Assembly (NCBI GenBank): GCA_013400975.1
Contig: WBMZ01010829.1
Location: 62,001-126,000, forward strand
Reading direction: 5' to 3'
From: Atrichornis clamosus
Lineage: Eukaryota > Chordata > Aves > Passeriformes > Menuridae
Length of the DNA stretch: 64,000 nucleotides
The first letter of the stretch is position 1; every line of letters begins with the position of its first letter. The notes beneath the pieces are model-generated. The model saw nothing but the letters and a program-made list of their open reading frames with translations, was not told the origin of the DNA and made no database searches. Positions 12,201-24,630 of this stretch are shown piece by piece. The translations under genes were made by a program, and so were the position numbers.

Positions 12201-13683
12201 TTCATCACACATAGAATCTTAGGCATCTTGTGAACAAAATGCAAGTTCAACATTGCCTTATTTTATAACTTTAAAGATCTACATTATGCCTCAGTTTTCA
12301 TTCTACACTGATAAGAAAAATTTGGCATAAATTTGAACTGAAATGTAAGATATAAAGTTAATTTTCAAACCTGTTCAATTCAATACCCACTACTCAAACC
12401 AACTCTTGTCACTTAATCAACACTTGCACACACAAAAATGGGCTCATGATTTGCCAAATTTGGGTCATCTTTCCGATCAAGTTAATAATGACACAGAAAA
12501 TAAGAAAGACACAAGAAGGTCATTTTTGCATTCCTGGATGGAACAGGCTGTCATGTTTTCTACGTTTCATAGTTTATACATGTTTCAACTAGATCATATT
12601 ATACAAAAAAAAAAAAAAGCAGACTGCAATGTCTTTTAACTTACTCTCCCCACTTGACTGTATTTATTATTTTTAATGTAATTTTAAAGAGTAGCACATT
12701 GTTGCTATATAATAAATGAAGTAGAGATGATTTATTTAGGTTCACAGAATTGACCATAGCCACTCTTGACAAATAAAGCTTTTAATGTGTCCTTTATAAA
12801 AAATCCTATTAAAGCAATCAGCTGCAGGCATTGGTGAGAGTATTTAGTATAACACCAATATGTCAGAATGCTTCTGATCCTTGAGGGCTACTTTTTATTA
12901 AATGATTCTTCCCTGGACTGTCCATCTCTGACTGAGACGTGATTTTTACGAGAAGCACTCCTAAGGAAACAAGGGAAATCAAATGATCCTATAATTTTTC
13001 TGCTGAGCCTGTTTCTACTCTGGAACCTTCCCTGTAATATATTACCTTCTCTAAAAGTTTCAGAGGAAGAAATCAATAGCCTGCTTCTTTAAAATCTTGA
13101 TAATGTTATTATTACTAAAACAGTATTGTTAAGTGGAGTGAAAATTTTCTGATTTACATTGTGAGGCCTAAAAATTGATGAAAGATGAGCTGTTTGGCTG
13201 CTTTGAAACATGACTTTCAAGCCAAATGATTACCCCACACCTCACTATTCTGCAAGTGCCACTTTAAAGGATTTTCTCTAAAAAACCCTGTTTTTTTAAA
13301 AACCTCCATCTTGCTCTCATTGAAGGAATACAGAATATCATTTTTTGATAGCTATAGACTCACAAAGATGAAAAAATTATCTATTGCTACTCTCTTCAAG
13401 CCAGTAAGATGGAGCAGTTTGTTTGTTTTGAGACTTGCAAAGGCAGACTCCACATGAATCTCAGGTATCAGATAAAGACCACTACCATCAGGTGAGAAGT
13501 ACACTCTATTCTGCTTTTTCTAGTACTCCATCTGCTTATCTTCACCCAGTTGGTAAAACCTCATGAAGGGGAATACAGGTGAATGATGCAACTGTGCTTT
13601 GTCGTCGTGTCTAAGACCTCCTGGAAAAAAACTGTGTGAGATTTTTGAAAGCTGAGGAAAGGCAAGGAAGACTGATCATCAGA

Positions 13684-13708
13684 ACTAATCTTCTTGAGGA
13701 AGATTAGT
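13684..13708. repeat. Perfect hairpin, 10-bp arms, 5-nt loop
   Basis: The arm ACTAATCTTC (13684-13693) is followed by TTGAG and then by its exact reverse complement GAAGATTAGT (13699-13708). It lies 53 bp before a second perfect inverted repeat. The stem is shorter than a typical microRNA precursor, so function is not implied. Confidence 0.85.
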
Positions 13709-13761
13709 AGCTCAGAAAAGCCATTAATTGTCTTTTACAGCAGACACTACTGCTAATACAG

Positions 13762-13784
13762 TTGGAAATATTAATTATTTCCAA
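13762..13784. repeat. Perfect inverted repeat, 9-bp arms
   Basis: TTGGAAATA (13762-13770), a TTAAT centre and TATTTCCAA (13776-13784) form a 23-bp near-palindrome with a TTAAT core. It could be a cruciform or a symmetric protein site, or chance in AT-rich DNA. Confidence 0.8.
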
Positions 13785-16700
13785 TTATTAAGTAAGACTT
13801 TGAGAGTTCAGAATTTTTAATTTTTTTAATCATTAATGAGCTTGTAAAATAATCCTTGTACATCTGACACAGTTTTGAGGTGAACAAATTTAATGGCGTT
13901 TACATGACAGAGTGCAAACACACTGACAGATTTCTGCCTTTCTATAAGATAGTGAGGGTGGTCAAACACTGAAAGTGAGCTGCATGTACAGAAATTGTGT
14001 TCATTATTGCAAATAGGATAAAGGGGTTGAAGTTGCATTAAATCTCAATATCACTTCTTTATAATCTTTGACATTTCATGCACAAGTCATATAATTTTTC
14101 TAAGATTTTTCCCATAGGTTGTTATTTGGTTAAACCACCGTTATTCTTACCACACATTCTACCATGGTTCCAATGTGATCTTGTAAAACCTCATCTAACA
14201 AACATTAAAAACTTAGGGTCTTACCCTGTACTCAGATCTGATAGATAGATCAAAGCATAATTATTTAAACTCATTGCTACAAGCAGCTTACATATTCCCT
14301 AAATACATGCATATATTTAGGTTCGAAATGGGATTCAGGAAATTCATGAAGACTAAATATATCAGGAGTTATTAAATTAAATTGTGTGGATGCAATCTGG
14401 TTCAGAAATACAGTAGACTGGAAGAGTCTCTCAGGGAGACATCTATGAGTTTCAACAAGTCAAATATTCTTTGACATCCTTAGCAAAAAATTCCCACAAA
14501 ACAAATAATCCTCTTAAGGGTGAGGACCTGTGAATCAAATTAAAATTCTCAAAAAATATAATTTATTATAATCAATTTTAAACCAAACCAACTAAAACTC
14601 CAGCCACAATGTTAGAGTTCTGTAAGTACAAAGATATTGCCCATTTCCTTGTTTGAATGCTGACCATAATGGAAAATGCACAGTGTAAAGCAAAGTATTT
14701 GGTTAAAGTGCTGTAAACAAATCCACCTCTTTTGAAGATGCCTCAAAAATGGGAAGCTATTTTATACAGTAAAGTAGGGACATCTGCAGAGAGCTGTTAA
14801 CAATTTATTCTAATTTGTCCATGCTTAGCTATTATGTTTGCTGGAATATGCCTCTGGATTTCATCGTGGCTACACTTCATTGCCCACAACATGTCAGAAG
14901 CTTACATTAAGGACTGGAAAAAAACCTGTGCTCCTAATGCAGTGAGAATATCTGATCATTATTATATCAGGAACAAAAAGACTGCTCCTCCAGGTATTTC
15001 TGTTTCCTGAAAATATACAAATTTTGGCTGCACAGGCTGCTTTGTATCTCCCACAAGTGATCTGAACAGATTTCAGGTGGGACAGAAAACTCTCTTCTCC
15101 AGACTGTGCACCATCTCCTCTGCTACACTTTTACAAAGGCTGAAAGCTGAGGTACCAGCAAAAGCAAAGCTCGAGAGACTTTTCTCTTCCAGGGCCACAG
15201 ACTCTCTCCAGTACCTCGGTAAATACATTGATATGCAAAGTTCTGTGCCTAACTGCACCTCACACATTTTTCCCTGTCGGGTATCTCCACATCTGAAGCT
15301 AGAGATCTTGAATCACATAAGAATTTCCATCTTCTCTTTAGCATCATCAGGCTGTCCTGCCACTGATAGAAGCAAGTTCCCCACTCAGGTGTCTGTAGCA
15401 GTTGAAAGATGGTTGTATGAACAGGTTAATGAGCTGGTCCTTCCCTTGTAAAGTGAGCTCTGCAGCCACAAGAAGGTAGTTTCCTCCAGGGGACAAGACG
15501 TGCAACTTCTTGAACTCATAGAAAATAGATGATAAAAAATATTATTGTATTGATAATGCCTAATTCTTTAACCACTTAAGACACCTGAATAACTTCTGCC
15601 CTATAATTTATGTTGTTTCTTCAAAGGAAGTGGTTTTGTAGGTGCTATTTGCATAAATGTACTCTTCTTTGTTATCAGAATAATTTCCTGCTTTTGGAGA
15701 AAGCAAGCTCTTCGGAGATAAGCATGTAAGATAATAGCATTACTATGAAAATATAATCTCTAAAATTAAAAAAAAAAGAGATACTTCTCTGAATCAACAG
15801 CCATGTGTTTCCTTTGAGGGTAAGATTTACCTGCAGTTGTAAGACCTGATTCAGGGTATCTTGCTTTACCATTATACTCCTCATCACATTGACCTGTTGA
15901 TAGAGAGCTTGCATTAAACACAGCCTTTTTTACTCACTATACCTACTGAGAAAACAAGAGAAATCTCCTTTTCAAATTGTTGTTGTCAGGGTTAAACAGC
16001 TGTAAAGCTGACATGCTGAGAGTCAGCCATCTCTTCAGAGACCTGACAGGCAACTAGAGGGCCCATTTCATACTCAGGCTCACCTCACTGGCTGCAAGAT
16101 CACACAAGTCTTGCTTAGGGGCAAGATGTTATCTGGCCTGGGATTTAAGGCTGAATCCAAACCCAAAAATAAACAAAAAGAAAAGAATCTAGGCACCTAT
16201 CTGAGGAAAGGTGGATATATTGGTAACCACACCAAAAATGGTGTTCCTGAAGTCTGTGTTCAGGACTAAATAAGGATGCCATACAAGCATCAAAGGCATC
16301 TAGTCTTTGCACAGTTGCTGCATTTTGTGACCTTAAACTTTTCAAAGAGCTTAACTTCTGCACAATTGCAGAAGAACTCATGTTCTGGTGTGGTTGAACA
16401 TTGCACTGTTGAAAATTGCACTGTAAAGTTCACACTGAAGACCAGGCTGCCTTCCTTCACTGAATTCCCTGGGTCTTCCTGACTTTTTAAGCATGATCAG
16501 GGTAGAGCTTATGCATCCAGACCAGAGCAGATCCCCGGAAAGCAGCATTTTCACAGCTACTGGATTTTTGGAGAAGGACACTGTGCAATTAAACCTTTTA
16601 TTTAAAGTGTAGTGTCTTCCCCAGGAAGTGGGAGATGAAAGTTAATTCCTTCCTCTGCCAAAGGGATTTATTTCTTCTTAGGTCAGTGATCAGAGGTAAT

Positions 16701-17380
16701 AGTCCATGCATAAAATAACTAAGGTTCTTTGGGCCAGAAAGAAGGCAGAAAAGTCAGCATGATTCCTCTGAAAATGACACATCCTTTGTGACTTGGCTAC
16801 TGAGTAGCTACTCAACGGTGCTTTCTGTTTAAAATTCCCTGAATCCTGCATTCTTTTCTTAAAAGTGACAAAACAAGTTTCAACAAGCATGTGGAATTTA
16901 TCTTTCCTCCCACAGCTGCCAATGTTACCTGGAGCTCTGTGGTTATTGCATTTGCCTGAGGATAAGCAAAGAGGAATTGAACTATTCCTGGAAGCTGAAA
17001 AGAGCCTCAAACTCAGGCTGTGCCCTCTCCAGATGCCATTTACAGAGTACATGAAAGTGGCTGTGACTGATATCTATTTCAGGTTGAACACAAATTGTTA
17101 GAGATTATCAGCCATAACCTGTGATGAAAACAAGCATCATATAATATGTCAATGTTTCTCGTGGGAAATCCAGGAAGATGTATTTTACATAGAAGGTATA
17201 AACACAGAAATTCAATATTTCTTGTCATTTCCATCATCTTTACTAACCCAGTCTCATACAAACGTGTTTCCATGTAGAGTTCACAAATATAACTTACTCT
17301 CAATTATGCAAAATAGGGACAAATGAGGTAATAGCTGATACACCATTGCCAGACATGGAGAAATTACTTATGGTCTGAAA

Positions 17381-17564
17381 GGTCATAGGATCATAGAACG
17401 AATTGGGTTGGAAAGGACCTTAAAGACCGTCTAGTTCCAAGTCCCCCACCATGGCTAGGGATGCCACCCATTAGATCTGATTGCTCAGGGTCCCATCCAA
17501 CCTGGCCTTGAACACTTCCAGGGACGTGACATCCACCACTTCTCTGGGCAACCTGTTCCAAAGT
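17381..17564 (-). mobile_element. CR1 LINE, 5'-truncated 3' end
   Basis: On the plus strand the segment opens with the CR1 terminal motif (CATAGGATCATAGAAC) and continues with GGGTTGGAAAGGACCTTAAAG and CCAACCTGGCCTTGAACAC, the standard reverse complement of an avian CR1 3' end. Read on the minus strand it keeps an open frame ending in the CR1 reverse-transcriptase ORF C-terminus (RLPREVVDVTSLEVFKARLD) with a stop after a further seven or so codons, followed by the short 3' UTR. Only about 185 bp of a roughly 4.5-kb element remain, typical of 5' truncation during target-primed reverse transcription. The intact frame over this stretch suggests a moderately young copy. Confidence 0.95.
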
Positions 17565-20500
17565 TGATACATCTGAGCATAGTCAGTCTCCAGCTTTGCT
17601 GTCTGTAGCCTGTGTACCTACCTCAGAAACACACATGCTTGGTGCTTCTAATGCTTTTTTGGTCAGAGATTATATGATTTATTCTCTTCCCTCTGGCTCT
17701 TGTGAGTTCTGTTGATTCCTCCACAAAAGAAAATGGAAGAGATTAACCAGCCTTCAACAATATGAAAAGACATAAAGTCTCAATAAAGATTTACATCATC
17801 CCTTAGTGGTATAACACACATTTTAATGTATTTTTACTTGAAATGCAAGACCAGTACAATATGGAAGATTGCTAATGAATACAATAAAGCCTAACATTAA
17901 GCTTTTGACTTCATCTAGGAACAGCATATAATGCAAAGTTAAGGTCAAAAATCAACACCTAAATCTTTGTGCTATGGTATTTTTCATGTCAGTATGATCC
18001 AAAGTTGCTTTCTATTTATATTTCTTGGCATGTATCAATTTAAGACAGTAGTTTGAGATTTATTTAAGTATAGGATATTGGATGTAATTTGCATCTATTA
18101 GTGCAAGCTAGACCTTTTGCTGCCCTCATGGTTGTATGAATGTCAAAAAGACTCAGCATTCCAGGAATACCATAATGAACTAAATATAAAGTCAAACTCA
18201 GGGAAAAAATATGCCACATCAAAGGTGAAGTATGTTTTCAATCAATCTCTGCAGATGATTCAACTATGAACATCAAGATTGTATAATGACCTGCAGACCT
18301 GATTCCCATGCACAGCTGTATGAAGCAAACCAAGAGCAAATGAACTGTGAAAACCATTATTTTCACTGAAAGCTTAAGTAAAGCAACATTTATTTGAACT
18401 CTTTTCTGTTCCAATGAGATTTTATTTTAAAGAGCCACTAAAAGAATAACATAATTATGCATTAGCCTCTCCTGGCACAGAAAGGAACCCAAAATCGACC
18501 TCTTTTGGACTTCTAATTAAAATTACCTTCACGTCATAGCTTTATAATAATATTCAAAATCCCCTGTATTCAAAGCATGGCTGGACTGATTTCTTCTCTA
18601 TAGCTATAAAGTTGTATAATACATAAAAATTTCATAAGAGTGCATGTTTGTAACTTTATATATTTAGGTACATAAACAGATGCATATATGTATAGATATG
18701 TATCTTTGCATGCATACATACATATGTATACATACATGTATATATGCATCAGTTTGCATATACTGATATATGTGCACTGCTACATTTTTAATGTATTTGA
18801 TATAAGAATCATCCAGTAATTTCTTGGCAGCATTGAGGTAGCATCTCCTATTTTACAGGGAACTTTGCATACTAACAAAGAATTCTTATAATTACTCTTT
18901 AAAAATTACATGTGGCTCAACTCCATGCAGCTACATACTGTACAGAGCTGTGTGAAATCTCATTATGAAACCTTGAATCAATTAAAGCTCACCTAGTTAG
19001 GGGGTTGTTAATAGCCTGACATTCACCTTTGGGTCATTATAATGCCTGTGTGATCTTTTAGAGGATGAACTAACAGCACCTTTATGGATTTTTTATTTTG
19101 AAAAAGACACTACAGGAAAGAGTTTTAAATAAATGACATTAAAGCTAGAGAAGGCCAAGACAAAATACTTGTTTATTCAGAACAAAACCAGTAAATTCAG
19201 TAAATTTGATAGTACTTGCTATTGCTTCTATCTTTCTGCCAATTTTTGTTTTCTTAGTATGTCAATAGGTGTTGACTCATGAAAAGGGTGTGTACAAGTG
19301 TTTGTGCTGCACCAGTTCATGAGCTTGTCCTGGGAGCTGATGTTGGCATGGGAATTTATCCAACAAGGAAACAGAAATGGTGTCACATAAAAAAGAGATG
19401 ACCAAATGCTTAGACATGCAGAACAGAACATGTATAGTGAAAAACTCAAAACAACAGTCAATCTTTTAATGTCTGGAACTGCTGCTTATTACTGCAGGGT
19501 TGTGCTGAGCATGGCACACAGACAGGATGCCCACAGGCACAGATGAACAACTCACAGCCAGCCTTTGATGGAAGTATGTCACTGGATAAGTAATTCCAAA
19601 TGCTGCACACACTGGAACATGTCAGAGCATATTTATATGTATTTCAAAACCAGTTAAATTTACTGGATAAATCATTTTCTGGTAAAACAGATCACCCAGT
19701 ACAGATGACACTAAAAGAATCTGGGCAGTTTCCCCTAAGTTTTCATGCTTTTTTCCCCTCCAACTTATTCTGAAGTCTAAAATCCACAGGCAAAAGAAAG
19801 AACAGGCAGAGGTTCAGTCATCTGTATCAAAAGACAAAAGGTGACACAGTTACACAGATAAAACTCCAGATGATATTATTTGTTGATTAGTGACTAATTT
19901 TCAGTGCTTACCAAACTGCTTGGCTGAACTAGTTACACATGGCAGTTTTACTGACCTCACTTTTACAGTGCTTTTAAATAGGTGCAAATGGAAAATTAAT
20001 AACAGGGATAACCAAATAGCAGACTTGGTAAGTTTAGGAGGAACATAAATTTAAACGATTGTATACAGTATATTAACACCAAAATAGTTTTATAGCATAT
20101 AAAGCAACCCCTTTAATGAAAACCAAACAACACTGCAACACTCTGCATTCCTTTCCCACTTTGTTCAGCTGAATGTTCAAGTTAATGTTCAACATATTTA
20201 ATATTTACATATCTGACTGGATTAGATTGTTTATTTTGTTAGTCTTAACATATGTTCAAAATGCTATGCAAACAGTGACCACCAAATGATGGTCAGAAGA
20301 AGTTATTTCACATAGATTGAAAACACTACATCCTGTTTTAAAGCATGCATGTGCACTAGAGGAAGGTTTAAGATCTCTTTCGGCTCAGTGATTCAAAACT
20401 TCAGATCGTGCTTGATGATCATAGTCTGATGACTATAAAGAACAGACACAAGAAGCTGCTTTCATCAACAGCCTCTTTTCTTGTGCCTTGTAGCAGTTTA

Positions 20501-22480
20501 TTCGAAAAAACAGTCACTGACCAGGAAATCATATCTGAAACCTCAAAAGCCAGGGTAATGATGAATATTTAGGTTGAGTCTGCTCTTTGATTTTCTTTTC
20601 AGTTAGAATGATTGATAAATATCCCTCTAGCGAGTAATAACTCTTGACTGACAGATTACTTCCCTCTTACACATTTTGAATCAAACTAACACAGACATTT
20701 TGATTGCACTTCATTCTTTTACATTAATACAGCATAAAATCCTCCCACTGCTACATATGTGGCAGATAGAAACACTATCTTGAATTCATAAATATTTATT
20801 GATAACAAATCTTATATGAAGTTTCCTGGATTGCTAACAAAAATGTAAATACAATAGATTTATCTTCTTCAAGAACTCTAAATACTGATTATGCTAATTT
20901 ATATGGTGCAGATAAGGGCCTTGAAAAGATGGACATCAGGCCTGTTGGCTTTTATTTTTACAGATCCCCAAAGAATGCTCTGCATTTTAAAATGTAAACA
21001 GAAATGGGTTTGCCTCAAGCTAGTTTTTATCTAATATTAAATGTAACTTGTTGGTGCCAAGTATTACAAGGGGAAAGAGGATGAATGTTGCAATAAGATC
21101 ATGAAGAAGGTCATTATAATTGTGTGCCCCAGGCTTCTTCGCAGGAGAGCTTTCAAGGGGCCCAAGTTTTAAAGGCAGAGGGGCAGATCCCAAGCTAACA
21201 TAAGGAAGCCTACTCCCTTTCAAGTGAGTAGAGACAACCTGATTTACACTGCAGAGGCTCCTGTCTCTGAACAGGTAACCCAGCAATTCCATGACAACTA
21301 GTTAACGAGCTGTCAGAGCTTAAACACCAGTTATCCACTCGTCTGTATCCAGGAAAGTGACATACAGCCAGAACTATATGTGTAGCATTTAAGCATCTGC
21401 CACAGATGGGGAATTTAGCACACTCGCTGAAATTATTCCAGGAATCCCTAAACCATATTTGAGCATCAGCAAGTGTATAGAGCACAGTTATCAAGAATGC
21501 CATCTAGTGTACCCTCCAGCAACATTCCACCGTAACAAATTCTCTGCTCGCCGAAATAAACCGAAATGATGATGAACTGTATATCACACTAGATTGTGAT
21601 AGATGGAACTATTAATAGCAACCTGAGAAAAATCAGATGGCTGGATCTAATGGAAATCACATGGCTTTTCAAAGCAACTTAGAGTGTTTTGTTCTATAGG
21701 ATGGCACAAAGTTCTTCGTATATGATTATATAAAATTATTCAGGTCTCAGCCATCCTTTCACTAGGATGCCTTGTGGCAAGTCTATAACCAGAGACTCCC
21801 ACCCTTCTCTATCTCTGATTCATCCTGAATGTAGGGAAGAAGACATTTTGTGAAGCAAGTCTCCTGGAGTGTTCCCTGGATAGTTCTGTGATAAGCATTA
21901 AGATGTGCAACCCCAGTAAAGATGCTTGATATGATGTTATCTGGCAAGTGGTTACTCTTAATCTTACTATCTAACAGTTTCTCCGGTATGCAATAACAAA
22001 TTGTAAATACCTAAATATTTTCCACCATCCACATCACATCTCTTAGCTCTTCACACACAAGACTCAACAACTGCACTTCTGTGATAGCACAATGGGAACC
22101 AAGAGCAAAGGTTTTCCATTACCCACTCTCATCTCAAATCTACTCACTTGTAGTGGTTTGCTGCTCCATACCAAGCCAGTTTTCTGAAAGTTTTGGGCAA
22201 TATTACTGTGAATTATTTGCACACAAATAATTTCAATTTTTATGCAGACTACTATGCATTTCCGGGAAAAATCTTGCTATGATTCCTGACATGTTCCAGC
22301 TTGCTTGCATTAAGCAATTGCTCAGATACATCTTCTATGTTATGATTGGTCAGGTAAAAGTATTAGAATTTGTGTTCTAAGGTACATTTCACGGTAAATA
22401 TTCCTTCATTTTCATCTACAAAACCAAAAATATTTAATGAGGAAGAAAAGTCTAACAAACAGGGACCTAATCTAGCATTT
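17565..22480. other. AT-rich non-coding stretch
   Basis: No gene is supported. The stretch holds a degenerate CATA/TA microsatellite at 18655-18775. AT-rich stretches at 18430-18550 and 18960-19080 contain TAAT, octamer-like ATTATGCAT and similar cores and look like candidate conserved elements by composition only. Two overlapping minus-strand frames at 21020-21503 resemble no family. Confidence 0.55.
18655..18775. repeat. Degenerate (CATA)n/(TA)n microsatellite
   Basis: Alternating purine-pyrimidine sequence built from CATA, TATG and GCATA units, including ATGCATACATACATATGTA and its partial inverse. Imperfect units suggest an old tract. The near-symmetry of the array gives it cruciform potential. 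Confidence 0.85.
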
Positions 22481-22484
22481 AACT

Positions 22485-22655
22485 TCTCTATTCACTATAC
22501 ACTTCCTGTATGACTCTAGGCAAGTTGTTTAGCTATACTCTTAACTTCCTCCAACATACACCAGAGATAAAGGCACAGCTGCCACTACAGAGCTTTTTGA
22601 AGGTAAATAATGTGAAAGTCCATGAAGTGTTTGAACAGAATAGTAGAGGCAGGTA
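22485..22655 (+). mobile_element. MIR-like CORE-SINE remnant
   Basis: The run TGTATGACTCTAGGCAAGTT (22508-22527) followed by TTTAGC, CTCTTAACTTCCTCC, then AAGGTAAATAATGTGAAAG and TGAAGTGTTTGAACAG follows, in order, the MIR consensus segments for the end of the tRNA-derived head, the conserved core and the 3' part (TGTGTGACCTTGGGCAAGT ... GAGGATTAAATGAG ... AAGCGCTTAGAACAG). Collinearity over about 150 bp makes chance unlikely. MIR spread in early amniotes, so a heavily mutated copy is expected in a bird genome. No tail repeats or target-site duplication can be recognised. Confidence 0.75.
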
Positions 22656-24168
22656 GTATAGTTAGAGAGACTGGATGCTTTGCTCACTTCCAGCAGTGCT
22701 AGTGCCTGCTCTCATCTCTGGAACATATTTGCAATAAGCTTTGTCAACAGTGCTTCCAGGTTATTTTAAACCCATAAATGAAAAGGGTAGATGCTTAATG
22801 TGTTTAGTGACATTGTCCTGAGCACAATCTGCAGCTGAGCTGTCAGCTCCAGCATACCAATGATGCTGCCCCGGGAGGAAGAAAGCTGCATTTTAGCTCT
22901 CTCAGATGGCTGCACAAACACTGTGAAGACTGACACAACCTATATTGCTAAAGAGCATGGAAATTATCGTTCAATAAACTGCCTTACCACAGCATACCAA
23001 GTGTTTCTCTCTCCTGCATAGTTTTCATCATCCCACATACGATTTTTAAAAGCCTCTAATAAAAATTAGCTATTAGAATACATCTTCACTTTTGTTAATG
23101 AAACTGCTCAATTCAATGAAAATAGACACATTTGAGCCAGTAAGGTGTGGAATTTTATTACTACCTATCAAATTTTAATTAAATAATGTCTTAGCAAAAT
23201 ACTAAGGCTTTAACATGCCTATGATCTATATTTTCTACTATGAGAATAGAGGAAAGTAGAAATAAGGCTCCTGAGCACCCTCCTTAAGCTGGAAGACCCT
23301 GGTGTGATGTACATTCTCCTAGCAGTTTCTACACGCTTTCTCACGCTGATTAGTACATGGGAATTTAGCAGCAAAACAGAACTGGGAGAAAAAAGATCAA
23401 TATAGAACATTTAGGGAAACCAATGCTACATGCTGAAAGACCTGTCTATTTTATTCAAAGTTTGTCTCTGCTCACATTGCAGAGCTCTTGATGCCCATTC
23501 AAACTGCTGTTACATGATGAGCATCACTTTTCAGTTCCATTAGACAGAATGCCTTGGAAGCAGATGGACAGCATCTCAGCAGGAGGTGTGATTGTCTCCA
23601 CAGCTATTAAGCACACTGAAAGTAGTGAATGAAAATCCCCTATTACAGGTGGATGAAGTGAAAATCTGACAGAAGGCTCAATCTTCACTATTCTGGGAAA
23701 ATAAACTGCACCCTGAAAGCAAATACACCAAAGAAACTCAAGGGTAAAGAAATACCACAGGTAGGAGTGAAAAAATGGAAGATTACAAAAAAGGAAAAAA
23801 AATATTATTTAGTAAATAGAAATATTCTGTATAAGTCAGAGAAATAGTGCATGGTAGTCAAAGCCAAAATCTGGTAGGTTGCATACTTCAGGATCTGCTC
23901 ATAATTCTGTCTTTAAATACACGATGGTATTTAGTGATATTTAAAAAGACTTTAAAGTGCACATACAGACATGCAGAATAACTCAGTAAATCAGTAGGCA
24001 TGAAGGGAATGGAAAGTAGATACATTTCTTGGGAAAACTGATATAACTGCTTTGACTTCACGTGTCAAATCTGGCATCAATTTATGCCAAATTTACTCAA
24101 TCTTCTTTCTAAGGAACTGATTGACTCCGGCCTCTCTGAGATCTTCACAGCCATTAAACCATGAATTT

Positions 24169-24208
24169 CAGGTACACAGTGAAATTTTCAGGTACACAGT
24201 GAAATTTT
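24169..24208 (+). repeat. Perfect 20-bp tandem duplication
   Basis: The unit CAGGTACACAGTGAAATTTT occurs twice head to tail with no mismatch. Perfect identity of a non-simple unit indicates a recent replication-slippage or repair event, possibly polymorphic. Confidence 0.95.
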
Positions 24209-24590
24209 AACCAGATCTTCGGATTGCTTTCAGTTCATACTGCAGGGTCTGGTGGAACTGCTGCCCAACAGGATGTGTAGCAGGTTCTTGACACCTGAGT
24301 GACAAACGGGCCTGTGTAAGGGATCGCTTTGACAAGAATTCTGTACTTCCACGCAAAGCGAACCCTGTGAGCTCTCCTGCAACACACAACACAAGAAAGC
24401 TCCAAGCACGAATGAACACATGTAGTCCTCTCCTTGCACTAATAGAAGAAACATCACGCCTATCAAGTTACATCTGACCTAAATTCAGTCACTGTTTGTT
24501 GAAGACAATGTAATTTCTTTGTGTTAAATATCATCAATAATACTGAAGAGAGAAAGTTTAAAGTTGCATGGAAAAAAGTTTATGTATATC

Positions 24591-24630
24591 AATCTCTCTA
24601 TCTCTCTATTTCTCTATCTATTTATCTCTT
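24591..24630 (+). repeat. (TCTCTCTA)-type microsatellite
   Basis: About 40 bp of CTCTCTAT, TCTCTATTT and CTATCTAT units; pyrimidine-rich and imperfect. Confidence 0.85.

Larger units (their letters stand above)
9236..17380. other. AT-rich non-coding stretch with scattered inverted repeats
   Basis: No supported gene. Structures noted within it are a splice-acceptor-like site near 11165, two perfect hairpins at 13684-13708 and 13762-13784, and a 14-A run near 12605. A moderately GC-rich part at 15060-15460 carries a 124-codon plus-strand frame (15077-15451) that resembles no known family and whose composition does not stand out from a chance frame. Confidence 0.55.

Noticed and set aside
14322..14333. 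GGTTCGAAATG resembling a tRNA B box
   Set aside because: It lacks the downstream consensus and there is no A box or cloverleaf at the right distance.
15077..15451. 124-codon plus-strand frame
   Set aside because: No family resemblance, no convincing promoter or splice context, and an antisense frame overlaps it.
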